Under the pieces are notes generated by a model. The model was given only the letters and a program-made list of their open reading frames with translations, had not been told where the DNA came from and did no database searches. Positions 33,460 through 45,266 of a DNA stretch of 64,000 bases are shown in pieces. Numbering within the stretch: the first letter of the stretch is position 1; every line of letters starts with the position of its first letter. The DNA is from Sorex araneus (Eukaryota > Chordata > Mammalia > Eulipotyphla > Soricidae), in contig NC_073313.1 of NCBI RefSeq assembly GCF_027595985.1, forward strand, positions 113,599,552 to 113,663,551, written 5' to 3'. Position numbers and translations under genes: made by a program.

Positions 33460-34649
33460 GAGATAAATTCAGAGCTGCTGAGAGTGAAACGGACCCTCTG
33501 CGCCTAAAGACTTTGATTCCAGAGACCTAACACATGGGCATCCAACGCAGCTTCTTACGGCAATGCACTGGGACTGTGAGCTGGGTTACAACTCTGTGCT
33601 GCCCGGGGATGAATCTTTCCTCCCCACACTGTCTTCCTGCATGGAAAATGGCGGCAGCAGCAACATCCACATGGCAGGAGCCATCTTCTAAGACTCCTAA
33701 CCCAGAGGTATACAGTTTTCACACTTGGGGCTCCTAGGGAATCATGAGAAGTGGGTGTAACCAGCATGCCCTTGGCCCAGATAAATTCGGAGCTGCTGAG
33801 AGTGAAACAGACCCTCTGCGCCTAAAGTCTTTGATTCCAGAGACCTAACACATTTGGGCATCCAGTGCAGCTTCTTACAGCAATGCACTGGGACTGTGAG
33901 CTGAGCTATGCAATTTCTGGCAGAATTTTCCCTGGACTTTATACAGAAATCCATAACCGCATGGCCGCGCGATTTAACATCTCTTAATTGTCAGCAATGT
34001 GAAACGGTTCCTTTTTAACAGGTCTGACTTGGGGGGAGGACTCCAAATAATAACAGTGAGTTTTTGTTGAAATATTTAAGGTTATTCAAGTAGCAGCCAT
34101 TTCTCTGGACTGTGAACTAAGCAACAGCCCCACGCCGGCCGAGAAGAGGAAATATCCCTCTTTCCCGGTTGTTTCCCATTTTCAGGGAGAAACCCGGCAT
34201 GGCGTCTGCCATACTATGAGGTGCGGGAAGGGGGATGAGGGGGAAAAAAAGGAAAAAGAAAAAGGGAAAAAAAGAGTTATGTACTTGGAGCAGTGGGGCT
34301 ACATATCTCTTCATTCTCAGCAATGGAAAACTAATTATCAAATGCTTCCTTGGTAGTAGGGCTGTCTTTCTTGGGGGGGAATCTCCAAAAACAATAGTGA
34401 GTTTTGTGTTGAAATATGGAACGCAATCAAGGTAAAGAGAAAATGAAGTGAAATTCATCAGTTATACAGTTGGCAGTGGGGGGGCGGGGGCGGGGGGGTA
34501 CTGGGGTTTTTGGTAGTGGAATATGGGCACTGGTGAAGGCATGGGTGTTTGAATATTGTATAACTGAGACATAAGCCTGAGAACTTTGTAACTTTCCACA
34601 TGGTGATCCAATAATTTTTTTTTAAAAAGATGAAATGCTAAAAAAAAAC
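33460..34649 (+). mobile_element. Composite retroposon, long form (LTC-5), complete
   Basis: Perfect 12 bp duplication ctagcattttcc at 33448-33459 and 34650-34661. The 5' part starts agataaattcagagctgct and this phrase recurs at 33779, an internal tandem duplication of about 318 bp. YY1-like 'gaaaatggcggcagc' lies at 33645. A G-rich run at 34476-34500 precedes the L1-like terminal segment and the A-tail. It matches LTC-1 in the opposite orientation. Confidence 0.88.
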
Positions 34650-35174
34650 CTAGCATTTTCCTTTGTGGGATTAAACATTTTGTACATTAATAGGCCTATT
34701 GAGATTGTTCCCATTAATTTTGGAAAATTCTCTTTACTCTTACCAAATATTGTATTTGTAAGTTTCAACTACTTCATACAAACAGAAAAATAGTAACACA
34801 GGTTTTATGAGAAAAGACATGATAATTGCAATAAGTTCCAAAAAATTTAATTCAATATATTATATTCTTGATATTGGAGTTTAAAACTTATTTCTGTAAA
34901 TAAGAATAGGCATTATATTGCATTAAATACTTTCAATTTGTCCCTATAGGTTAAATAATATAATAAATGATCACCACAAATTGCCTTTTAATTATTTAAT
35001 TACTTTTATTGATTTATGATCATACTATTTGACATGCATCTAAGTTTTTTTAGAGCAAGCAGGGCAATCTTGGAACTGAGAGGGAACCTGTGAACATTGG
35101 TGAAAAGAAGGGCACTCTGGTGGATTGGTGTTGGAATATTGTATATTTGATGCAAGTTTCTTTTTATTCTGCAT

Positions 35175-35382
35175 TAAGTTCTATTTAACATGTTGAAGTT
35201 ATTCAAAGTTCATCACACCATTATTTTTAATTAAATAATTTTATAAAGCTGTTCATGATTGGATTTCTGTCATACAATATTCCAACACCCATCACTCCAC
35301 CAGTGTAATTTTCCAGCACCATTATCCCAAGTTTCCCTCCCACCCATTCAAGGCTCAAGTCCCCTACACCCCCTGCAAAACA
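35175..35382 (-). mobile_element. Old L1 3' tail fragment
   Basis: 'gtcatacaatattccaacac' and 'tccaccagtgtaattttcca' are reverse L1 3' UTR phrases, diverged. Confidence 0.6.
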
Positions 35383-35528
35383 ACAGAATAAATTCTAAAC
35401 TGCAAAAGTCCCCATGGCAATACAAAGGCAGAAACCGACCAGGATTAGTGAGTAAAGATGCTAGTCCAGAAGAACTCAACCAGTACTCACCAACTTTATA
35501 AACTTTCTGATAAAAAATTTAGAGAATT

Positions 35529-35547
35529 CTCTTTCTTTTCTTTTCTC

Positions 35548-35605
<58 letters not shown>

Positions 35606-35769
35606 CTTTGGGTCACACCCGGCGATGCACAGGGGTTATTCCTGGCTCATACACTCAGGAATTACTCCCGGTGTTGCTAGGGGGACCATATTGGATGCTG
35701 GGAATCGAACCTGGGTTGGCTGTGTGCAAGGCAAACGCCCTACCCCTTGTGTTATCTCTCTAGCCCCAA
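35529..35769 (-). mobile_element. SINE, poly(A)-tailed type, with long T-run
   Basis: Flanks aaatttagagaatt at 35515-35528 and 35770-35783. The A-tail appears on the plus strand as a CTTTT-rich stretch followed by more than 30 T. Confidence 0.9.
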
Positions 35770-36452
35770 GAAATTTAGAGAATTTTTGAGAATGTAAAAT
35801 GAGCTAAAAAAAAAAGCAAATGGAACATCACTCCAATCAGACACAAGAGGATGTGAGAAATGAAGAAACTACAAACAGAAATGACCAATTAGAACAGCTT
35901 CATATGTGAGATGAAAAACTCACTTGATAGACCTCACTTGATAGACCTCAGTAGCAGTGTAACAGTTGCTGTAGCAGTGTAACAGTTGCTGAGCACTAAT
36001 TGAACGAGCACCAAGATTAAGTGCAGCGAATCTCCAGACAACAGGAGTACATGAAAAATCCTCAAAATAAACCAAAGCACAAGAGAATTTTGGCAGAGGA
36101 ACATCTGAATCATCAGGGTCCCAGAGAGGCAGGAAGATGACCCTGATAAAGTAACAAAGACTGAGAAGTACCCAGAGCTGAAGAGTGCCTGCACCCAGAT
36201 CCATGATGCCTGAAGAGTACCAGCTAAAAGAAATCCACATAAAGGTACACCAAGCTACATCCTGATTATAAAGACAAAAACCACAGATAGAGACAGTATA
36301 CTGAAAGCCACAAGAACAGCAGAGGAAAATATATAACCTGTAGCATCGTGAAGAGTCACAGAAGACTAATAAGAGGATACCTTCCTGGCCTAAAGAACTG
36401 GTGGGATAGATTGAGAAAATTCAATGAAATGTAAGCCTCACCAAGAATTCTT

Positions 36453-36615
36453 TTTTTGGAGGGTCACACCTGGCGATGTACAGGGGTTATTCCTGGCTCT
36501 GAACTCAGGAATTACTCCTGGTGGTGCTCGGGGGACATATGGGATGCTGGGAATCGAACCTGGGTCAGCCGTTTGAAAGGCAAACGACCTACCTGCTGTG
36601 CTATTGTTCCAGCCC
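36453..36615 (-). mobile_element. SINE, poly(A)-tailed type
   Basis: Perfect 17 bp duplication cctcaccaagaattctt (36436-36452 and 36616-36632). Very short A-tail. Confidence 0.93.
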
Positions 36616-37017
36616 CCTCACCAAGAATTCTTGACCCAGTCAGACTCTCATTCACATTTAAGGAACATTACTCAACTTCTCAGATGGAAAAGAACTCAGG
36701 AAATTCATAGACTCACCACCATCATTACTTGAAGAACTCAAAGAACAATTTTAAATAAAAATAGCCCACAAACACACCAAATACTTGCCAATATATAGCA
36801 CGAAATTCCATAACAATCATCTCTTTCAATGTCAATGGGCTAAATGCACCAACTAAGAGACACTTAAGTGGAAGAATTGATTTGAAAATTGAACCCAATA
36901 AATGCACTGCTGCCTTCAAGAAACACATTTGAACAGTCAGGGCAAACACAGGCTCAAAGTCAAAGATTGCAAGACAATTATTAAAGCCAAAAAATCCCCT
37001 CAAAATTCCACCCAGAG

Positions 37018-37192
37018 GGCAGGAGCGATAGTACAGTGGGTGGAGCGTTTGTCTTGCACGTGCCTGACCCAGGTTTGAGCCCTGGCTTCCTGTATGGTAC
37101 CCAGAGCACAGCCAGGAGTGATCGATGAGTTCAGAGCCAGGAGTCAGCCCTGAGCATCGCCAGATGTGACCCCCAAAAAAGCAAAAAAAAAG
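37018..37192 (+). mobile_element. SINE, poly(A)-tailed type
   Basis: Head 'gcaggagcgatagtacagtg', body ending 'gatgtgacccccaaaaaagc', A-tail. It separates the shared L1 piece from block A3. Confidence 0.88.
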
Positions 37193-37194
37193 AA

Positions 37195-38400
37195 TCCATC
37201 AGGGCCTATTAGGGTGATAAATTTTATTTTATTCTACTCTTGGAAGTTCGGTTGGTGGGTCAAGTGACCTCTCGATGGACATATATTCCTGCAGTGCCTG
37301 GGTTGACACTAGATTTCTTGGCAAAAATATTGTGTTTCAAGCTACATTCCCTTTATTTGATTTCCATTCAAGGAATAGCTCTATGGATGCTTCTGTCCAG
37401 TTTTCATCCTGAAGTCTTTTAAGAACATAGGGCATGTATGATTGTATTTGCATTATGACAATTACTCATGATTTTAAACTATCTTGTGAAACACAGGGCA
37501 AAGTACTTCTGGTGGAAGGAGAGGGAGTGTCCCATTTAAGTTTGAGCATCAACATGTAACCATAGCAGTAGTTCTCATGTTATGATGTCATAGTCAAAGG
37601 CCTTTGGGTGCCACGGTGAGGAAGGTGACCACAGGCTGGAACCTCAACAGAAATGTGGCTTCCTGGATAGGACATATCCTCGAGGACACAACGGGAATCA
37701 ACATATACTGAGAAGACAGGAGCTCTAAAACATCTATGAACATAAAGGTACATTATTTCCCGAGGCTTATTGAGAATACGTGCAGATGGATTTATAAGAA
37801 GAGCCAGGAATAAGTAGCTTTAGAGTTTTGGTGGCTGTGGAGTCAGGATGACAAGGAACATAGCGAGTGATCAGAGAATCAGAACCTCTCAGGTCCATTC
37901 AAGGTAGTGAGGAGAGCAACCAGGACTAGTCTTAGGTCCTGTAAAGTCTCAGGAGTTTGTGCTCTACTGTCTTTTCCATTCTCAGGGACTGATCCCAATG
38001 CTCCATGGTCTCTGCTCTTTTTATCTATCATTCTGCCTCTAAGTATTCCAGTCTCTCATTACTTTGTGTGAGCAAAGGTGGGATGAGTCTCTGTTGATGG
38101 TGAAGATATCTCATGAAATGAACCTGACTTGTTGGGTACCTTTGGATTACAAATTACATCTAATAATAACTATGAAATAAACATTTTATTCTGTTTGAAA
38201 TGCAGTCATTGGTCTCTTGAAATATACATGCAAGGAGTTAAAGGAGTTTTTCTTTCCCTAGAAGGGAAACAGTACTCTAAAACGAACTTATTGCGGTGGT
38301 CAATATGGCATTGTAACCAAGACAATAAAGAGAACACCAAAGAGCTATAGCTGATTAACTTCTTGACAGTGGCTGTGAACAGGCATATTCCATTTTTACC
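37195..38400 (+). repeat. Low-copy duplicated block A, copy 3
   Basis: Longest continuous copy of block A. CRE-like tgatgtca at 37583, donor-like GT at 37748, acceptor-like AG at 37984 (cattctcag), and a second donor-like gcaaag/gtggga near 38078. Continues into 'aggcatattcca', shared with A2 and A4. Confidence 0.72.
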
Positions 38401-38525
38401 TATTTATTTATACATTTTTATTGAATCAGTCACTGTGAGATACACTTTTACAAAGTTTTCATGGTTTGTGTTCAGTCATGCAATGTACTAACAGGCATCC
38501 CTCCACTGGCATGTATTTCCCACTG
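38401..38525 (-). mobile_element. Stub of the old L1 3' end shared with A2 and A4
   Basis: 'ccctccactggcatgtatt' equals the reverse L1 3' UTR at 27170 and 52400. It is cut at about 38525 by the next L1. Confidence 0.6.
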
Positions 38526-38559
38526 TATATTCTTGTATATTCTTGTATGTTCTTCTGCA

Positions 38560-39243
38560 CTTGTATATTCGTTGCTTCACTGTTTACAATAGCCAAAATC
38601 TGGAAAATAGATGGCGTGCCCAAGAACAGATGACTGGTTAAAACTTTGGTACATCTACACAATGGAATACTATGCAGCTGTTACAAAAGATGAAGTCATG
38701 AAATTTGCATATAATTGGATCAACACATGGAAAGTATCATGTTAAGTTAAATGAGTGAGAAAGAGAGGGACAGACATAGAAGGATTTCACTCATCTGTGG
38801 AATATAAAGTAACAGAATAGGAGACTAACACCCAAGAATAGTAGAAATAAGGACCAGGAAGTTTGCCCCATTGCTTGGAAGCTGGCCTCAGATGCTGGGG
38901 GAAAAGGAAGCTCAGATAGAGCAGGGAACACCAAGTAAAGGGTGTTGGGAGGACCTGCTCGCATGGAGAGATGTGTGTCGAAATTAGATTGTAGACTGAA
39001 CATGATGACCACTCAATACCTCTATTGCAAACCACAATACCCAAAAGGAGAGAGAGAACAAAAGGAAATGCCCTGCCACAAAGGTGGTATGAGGTGGGAG
39101 AATAGGGTTGGATAGTGGGAGGAATACTGGGATCATTGGTAGTGGAGAATGGGCACTGGTGGAGGGATGGGTACTCGATCATTATATGATGGAAACGCAA
39201 ACACGAACGTTTTAAGTAATTGTACTTCATAGTGATTCACTAA
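38560..39243 (+). mobile_element. L1 3' end
   Basis: ORF2 C-terminal codons (YNEYYAAVT-like, 38655-38790), 3' UTR with 'gtggagaatgggcactggtg', and end 'gtgattcactaattt'. 5'-truncated. Confidence 0.82.
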
Positions 39244-39289
39244 TTTAAAAAAATTAATGAAATTTTATTCAGCTCACTTAAAAAATAAA

Positions 39290-39390
39290 AAATAATTTTT
39301 TGAGAATCGTCCATATTGTTTTCCAAAAGGGCTGAACAAGTCGACATTCCCACCAGCAGTGTAGAAGGGTCCCTTTCTCCCCACAAATCA
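39290..39390 (-). mobile_element. Short L1 ORF2 fragment, inverted
   Basis: 'tttttgagaatcgtccatat' to 'ccctttctccccac' equals the reverse of ORF2 C-terminal text (compare 53500-53590). Confidence 0.75.
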
Positions 39391-40140
39391 GAAATGGATG
39401 GGGGATCACAACAGAAACCACAGAAATTCAATGGATCATCAAAAAGTGCTTTGAGAATATGTATGTAATATTGTAAAAGAACTTTAAAGATACAGGTGAG
39501 TTTCTGGTTTCCTATAACCTCCCAAGAATTAACCAAGAAGATTTGGAATAACTGAACAGAATTATTTTGATTGAGGAAATTGAAACGGTAATCAAAATTC
39601 TCCCCCAAAACAAAAGCCCTGGCCCAGATGGATTCACTAGTGAATTCTTCCAACCCTTTAGAGAAGACCTACCGCCAATACATTTAAGTATTTCCAGAAA
39701 GCTGAAACACTCCCAATTTCTATGAGGTAAACATCAACCTGATAACAAAATCAGAGAGAGATACAAAAGAAAAAGAGAAAAAATGCAGGCCATTATCCCT
39801 GATGAATATAGCTGCAAAGATCTTCAACGAAATCCTAGCAAATAGAACTAAATAACTCATCAAAAAGATCATACACCATGAAAAAAGTAGGATTCATCCC
39901 AGAGATACAAGGATGGTTAAACATTCACAAGTCAATCAACATAATACCCTGTACCAATAAAAGAAAATATAAAAAACATATGGTCAAACCAATATATGCA
40001 CAGAAAGCTTTTGACAAGATTCAGCACCCATTCATAAAAACTCTCAACAGAGTGGGACCTGAAGGAACTTTCCTCAATATTTCCACAAGCCCACAGCAAA
40101 CATTATTCTCAACGGGTAAAAAATAAAACCCTTCCCATAA
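39391..40140 (+). mobile_element. L1 ORF2 fragment, RT region
   Basis: Contains 'gatggattcactagtgaatt' and an AQKAFDKIQHPF motif near 39995-40030 in frame +39878. It stops abruptly at about 40140. Confidence 0.78.
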
Positions 40141-40164
40141 AGATCAACCGACTGAACTTCTCTG

Positions 40165-41020
40165 TATTTGAATTTCTGTCTCTGGCTTATTTCACTCAGC
40201 ATGATAGTCTCAATTCCATTCTCAGTTCAAGGTGTCATGAACTGCACGACTTAATTTTTCCTTGAGGTTGCATAATATTCCCCTGTGTATATTAATCTCA
40301 AGTTCTCTACCCATTCATCTCTTTTGCTGGAAAATTGGATTGCTTCTGGATCCTGGTTAGTGTGCTAAGAGAAGCAATGAACATTGGTATGCATGTATCC
40401 TTTCAAACTAATGCTTTTGGGGTTTGCGGGATTAAACACCTAAAAGAAGGTATCAACCCACGTAGTCAAATGGAAACTCCATCCTCCTCTCTGAAAAAAT
40501 ACCCATTTTATATAAAGTCTGGACAAGATGACATTACTACTGGCAGTGAATGAGGGTTCCTTTTTTCTCTACACCCCACCAAGACTTATTTCCAGTTTGA
40601 GTACATGCCATTCTATCTGGTGTAAGGTATCCCTTCACCATTTTGATTTGTGTTTCCCTGATTCCAAGTAATAATAAACACATTTCATATGATGCTTGGC
40701 CATTCATATGTCCCTTTGGTGAAAGTGTCTATTCATGTATTCTGTCTTATTGTTTTCCTTTGGGAGCCACACCTAGCTATACTTCGGCTTACTCCTGACT
40801 CTGTGCTAAAGTGTCTCTCCTGATGAGCTTAGGGGTCTTCAGGGGCTGATTTTGAACCCGGATCAGCCATGTACCAGGCCAGTGACATGCTCACTATAAT
40901 ATCTCTCCGCACCTATTTCTCCCGTTTTCTGTGAAGCTACTGATTTTATATTTTAGAGGTTTTTTAATGCATTATACATAATGCATGTTAGTTATTTTAT
41001 TTAAAAGTTTCAGAATTTTT
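40165..41020 (-). mobile_element. Ancient L1 ORF2 C-terminal fragment with an old SINE
   Basis: 'tctgtctctggcttatttca' and 'gccattctatctggtgtaag' are reverse L1 ORF2 text of a different, older subfamily. A decayed SINE lies at 40755-40915. Confidence 0.65.
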
Positions 41021-41180
41021 GTTTTGTTTCGTGGCCACATCTGGTGGTATTCGGTGTTGATTCATAGCTCTGCACACAGAGATAGCTCTTAGAAGTTTGG
41101 GAGCATATGTGGTTCAGGGTATTGTAACCAGATCTGCCTTGTCCAAATAAGTATCCTATACAGTGTAGTATCAATCCAGC
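41018..41180 (-). mobile_element. Decayed SINE
   Basis: The plus strand reads 'gtggccacatctggtg' then 'aatccagcccc', the reverse body and head of the poly(A)-type SINE. Confidence 0.5.
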
Positions 41181-41239
41181 CCCAATACTTCAGTCTTACT
41201 CTCATCCTGATAGGGTCACACTAATTTATAAAAACGATT

Positions 41240-41408
41240 TTTTGTGCTTTTTGGGTCACACCCGGCAATGCACAGGGGTCACTTCTGGCTCTGCACTCAG
41301 GAATTACCCCTGGCAGTACTCAGGGAACCATATGGAATGCTGGGAATTGAACCTGGGTCGGCCGCGTGCAAGGCAAATGCCCTAACCGCTGTGCTATCAC
41401 TCCAGCCC
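41240..41408 (-). mobile_element. SINE, poly(A)-tailed type
   Basis: Near-consensus copy ('gggtcacacccggcaatgca' to 'ctatcactccagcccc'). Confidence 0.9.
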
Positions 41409-41597
41409 CTAGAAAAACATTTAATTCTAAAAATCTAATTGAAATAAACCATTCCCTACCTCAATCTGACCCTCAATCAAGTATGAATGAATAGTTGATA
41501 AGCCTCAGAGAAAGAAGAGTCAACAGTGATAATGCATAATGTTAAGTGTATATTTCATATAATATGGTACTTTGGGGGGGTTAAGAAGTGGATTATA

Positions 41598-41763
41598 GGG
41601 TCCAAAGTGACAAAGTGATAGTTCATCAGACATGACACTTGCTTTGCATGGAGCAGACCTGAGATTGATCCCCTACATCCCACAGGGTACATGGAGCACC
41701 ACATTAATTATTCCTGACTTCAGAGCCAGGAGTAATCCTTAATCATCACCAGACATGCCACAC
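41598..41763 (+). mobile_element. Decayed SINE
   Basis: Head traces 'acacttgctttgcatggagc' and body 'cagagccaggagtaat' remain. Confidence 0.5.
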
Positions 41764-42200
41764 CCATTCTCAAGTCCTTGAATTCTTCAATTTGGTGTAG
41801 ATAGATAAAATGATCCCATGCATATGTTTGGAACCTATAATTTGGATCAGTAAGAGACAAGATATGAATGTCCCCTGCAAAGAATTGTCTCCAAGATATT
41901 TTCAAGAGTCTGTACAAGTTACAGGCTTTCAGAAGCACCATGGATTCTGTTTACTGTTTGCAGCCATTTCATTCCGTGTCTCACAGGTCAGAGAACATGG
42001 TGGGTTACTGGACTGCACAAATATGTGCCTTTTAATCAGATGTCATTTTAAAAGGATTAAATTATGTGTTTTGGGATAAAAAAAGGATAGGAGTTGAGAT
42101 GATTATATTAGCATAAAAAGTGAGAGAAAGATGGTTTCACTCATGAGAAATATTAACAATAAAACAATTAGTAAAAGACACCATCAAATTCACATCTAGT
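41764..42200. other. Unclassified interval
   Basis: No repeat recognised. Open frames on both strands (41720-41941 minus, 41810-42079 plus) overlap and look incidental. Confidence 0.3.
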
Positions 42201-42212
42201 CTTTGTTAAAAC

Positions 42213-42347
42213 AGAGCCTGGCAAGGTACCCATGACATATTCAATATGCCAAAACCAGTAACAGCAAGTCTCACAATGGAGAAGTTACTGGTGCCTGCTC
42301 GAGCAAATCAATGAATGAGCAACAAGATGACAGTGCGACAGACAGTA
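42213..42347 (+). mobile_element. RTE-tailed SINE, 5'-truncated
   Basis: Starts within the body ('agagcctggcaagg') and ends 'gatgacagtgcgacagacagta'-like. Perfect duplication ctttgttaaaac (42201-42212 and 42348-42359). Confidence 0.9.
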
Positions 42348-42439
42348 CTTTGTTAAAACTATATTGTAATTACCAGAAAGAAAAGGAGAAAGGGATGGGG
42401 TGGGAGAATAATAAGAGTAACCTTTTGGTGGTGGGTCAG

Positions 42440-43330
42440 AGTATCACCATCACTTATGTGACCCCTGGACATAGCAACAAGGGAAGAAGAAAATAAAGTG
42501 TGACATTTTTATTTTTTATTTTATTTTTTTTAATTTACATTTTTATTTTTTAAAAAAGATTATAAATGGTCCTGTGAGCAATGGAGGACACTCACAGAAG
42601 AGAGGAGTGGATTATGAAATTTTAGGTGTTGAGAGATACAATTCTATGACCCGGAGTTAAACAAACAGTCAGACTACAAAATGGCGTGGGGGGAGGGTGC
42701 GGTGGCAGTGGAAGCAGATGTATCGCAATAGTTCAAACGTGAAGTTTCAGTGGTGCAGGGAAAAAGTAAGTCTTATCTGTCCAACTCTGAACCAATAGGC
42801 ACACTGACTCCAGGAGCACTCCACATTCTCACCCATTTCCATCATCCCTGAAAGCACAAAATACTTCCCACAAAACTGAGAGTAGTTTCGCTGAATCAAA
42901 GATCTCTTCAACTCACCAAGGAAATGAGGCCAAGATGAAGAAATAGAGGACTCTACAAGGAGATGTTCTTAGAACAGTGACAGGAAGATGCCTTAGAATT
43001 CTCTGACTGGCCCTAAGTACATTACTGCATGCAACGTTATTAAAATGTTTGCCTACATCCAACAGAAGTGCACAAAATAGACTTGTTAATTTCCCTAAAA
43101 ACTTATTCACTTCCTGCAATATGGTTTCCAAGGGGTAAATTATTTATGCATCCAACAGCTGGCACACACATGAAATACTTGTATACATAACATTTGCCAG
43201 CTGAAAAAATGTCTGGATATGACTACTTAAAACTGGAAAAACATTGAAACCAAATGTTCTAGGACTTCAAATAAAAGGTATACAACTATGTACTGAAACA
43301 GCTGCAAGATCTTTGTAGGATTTGTGTAGG
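42440..43330 (-). repeat. Low-copy duplicated block B, copy 2 (empty site)
   Basis: Paralogue of 6040-6321 plus 12011-12500, continuous across the point where B1 holds the 5.7 kb L1 (42761-42775). The minus frame 43131-42913 is open for 72 codons and contains LRASQRILRHL, partly shared with B1 in another frame. A GTGAGT lies near 42916-42921 on the minus strand, in keeping with a decayed exon, but this is weak. Confidence 0.68.
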
Positions 43331-43650
43331 AGTAAAGATTGGACACTCCACAAAAGAGAACACAAAAAAATGCTTGCTATCAAATATTAATACAGTAAGA
43401 TCAGGTGGGAAGACAGGCTCAGCTTAAGTGCAACACTATATTTAAGAGTGTTAGGGAGAAAAAGTTACCGTAAATGATGGAAAGCCTTGATTGTCAATAA
43501 CTTAATACACAATAAGAGACAGGAGTTAAAGCACAATTAGTGAGTTGCAAAAGAACAAACCCATACAATTTCTAGCATAATGGCTTGTCAAACTACTAAA
43601 TAACAAGGACTTAGTGAAATATTGTGTTTGCTTAGCAATAAGCAGCGTGT
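43331..43650. other. Unclassified interval
   Basis: AT-rich, no recognised element. Confidence 0.3.
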
Positions 43651-43654
43651 CACA

Positions 43655-44197
43655 CAAGTCACGAATCACGAAATCCCATTGATTGTCGATGTCTCGAGCG
43701 GGCTCAGTAACCTCTCCATTCATCCTATCTCTGAGATTTTAAAAGTCTCTCTCCACTCGGCCTTCCCAAAGATGCCGCATTGGAGGCTCTTTCAGGGTCA
43801 GGAGAATGAGATCCAACTTGTTACTGGCTTTAGCATATGAATAAACCATGGGAAGCTTGCAAGGCTGTCCCATGTGGGCAGGAAACTCTCAGTAGCTTGC
43901 TAGTTTCTCCCAGAGGGAGAAGTAGGTTACAAAATATCTTATTAGCTTCTGGGAACTTGCTTTGGATGGTGGCCTTGATGGGATTACACACACCTGGGTT
44001 CCTCTGCTGGTACCTTCATGCGTGAGGCTTGTCCGAACGTGTGGAGAGGGGCCTTGAGTATGGCTGTGGCTGGGTTCCGGTGGTCTTCGGCCGCCTGGAG
44101 CTCTGCTCGGGGCGGGGAGGGAAGCTGGAAACCATCCCCTCCAAGGGGCCCTGAGGAAGACAGCCAGGCTTGCGGGCAAGAGACTGAGAGTCAAATA
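43655..44197 (-). mobile_element. RTE-tailed composite element
   Basis: Reverse of the 25286-25994 family: tail text 'gattgtcgatgtctcgagcg' and 'gagattttaaaagtctctct', then the GC-rich 5' part 44000-44190 ('ttgtccgaacgtgtggag'). The two GC-rich parts match at several 15-20 base stretches. Confidence 0.8.
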
Positions 44198-44390
44198 AAA
44201 GGGAATTTATGTTATAACAATTATTTGAATGGAGAATACCTTTTCAGTTATCTAATTTTTACCTTAACCAACAATCTTTAAAACTAAGTTCACATTGTAA
44301 AGGATTGTTGTTTTAACTAGCACTATAAAACTCCCAGGACTACCAAAGGAGGATAATCAAAGAAAATATGAATAATAAGAGCAATAAATC

Positions 44391-44602
44391 TTTATTTTTT
44401 TTATAGTTTATTTTTAATTAGTGAGTCAACGTGAGGGTACAGTTACAGATTTATACATTTTTGTGCTCATGTTTCTCCCTTACAAAGTTTGATAACCCAT
44501 CCCTTCACCAGTGCCCATTCTCCACCACCAGTAAACCCAACATGCCACCCCCCCTCCCCAGTCCCGTCTCCCCCACCCCACACTGCCACTATGGCAGGGT
44601 TA
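44391..44602 (-). mobile_element. L1 3' UTR-only insertion
   Basis: T-rich start, 'gagtcaacgtgagggtacag' through the C-rich tract 44548-44583, stopping in 'tatggcaggg'. Confidence 0.8.
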
Positions 44603-45079
44603 AATGGAAATATAATTGCTATTTTCTAATTCTATATCTCTCAATAAAGTTTACAACTTTCATATAATACAAATCTTTTATCTCTCAACCTGCCAAATGC
44701 TGCCCATTCTATCTTTCCTTGGATTAGAACACTGACCTGGCGACACCTAAGGACACACTTCAATGGCATAGTATTCATTGAAATTAATACAATATACAGA
44801 TATCAACAATTTAAATACCACTTGTGATTCCATTCCATTGAATAGAAAATGTTAATAACGAATTCTGCTTGAGGATTCGAAGAGGAGAAAAGAATTAATC
44901 TTAAGCTACATAGTTGTAAACATCCGTTCTATGTTATATTTTCTGAAAATAAGCCTAGTATTTGATTCCATAACTATTTACTAAATAAATAAATGGTATA
45001 AATTAGATATAACTTCAAGTAACAACAGGAAACTATACCGAAGTTCCTGATATCTAAGCCTCCAAAACAAATATAAAAA
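44603..45079. other. Unclassified interval
   Basis: Probably unique or very old sequence. No ORF of note. Confidence 0.3.
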
Positions 45080-45088
45080 GCAACTTAA

Positions 45089-45257
45089 GGGGCTGGAGCA
45101 ATAGCACAGCGATAGGGCATTTGCCTTGCACGCAGTCAACCCAGTTCAATTCCTAGCATCCCATATGGTCCCAAGAATTGCCAGCAGTAATTCTTGAGAT
45201 GCAGAGCCAGGAGTAACCCCTGAGCATCGCCAGGTGTGACCCAAAGAGAAAAAGAAG
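45089..45257 (+). mobile_element. SINE, poly(A)-tailed type
   Basis: Flanked by gcaacttaa (45080-45088 and 45258-45266). Nearly complete head and body. Confidence 0.9.
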
Positions 45258-45266
45258 GCAACTTAA

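Larger units (their letters stand above)
31615..35165. repeat. Low-copy duplicated block C, copy 2 (with insertions)
   Basis: The cleanest left part of block C: 31615-32140 aligns with 49950-50460 and 55740-57240 ('aaacattttgtagaaa', 'gaagagac', 'attgtgccaa'). Private insertions are a 36 bp L1 tail (32430-32465), an L1 3' end (about 32690-32935), a SINE (33128-33296) and a composite retroposon (33460-34649). Confidence 0.78.
35383..37015 (+). mobile_element. Old L1, ORF1 to start of ORF2, with two SINE insertions
   Basis: Paralogue of 23445-25140 (shared 'aattctaaactgcaaa', 'caccaggattagtg'-like text). It includes short repeats at 35926-35992, where 'acttgatagacctca' and 'gtagcagtgtaacagttgct' each occur twice in tandem. 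SINEs interrupt it at 35529-35769 and 36453-36615. Confidence 0.75.

Noticed and set aside
33535..33767. Overlapping open frames of about 70 codons in the GC-rich part of the composite retroposon
   Set aside because: They exist on both strands at once, and the equivalent frames in LTC-1 differ. GC-rich composition explains them.
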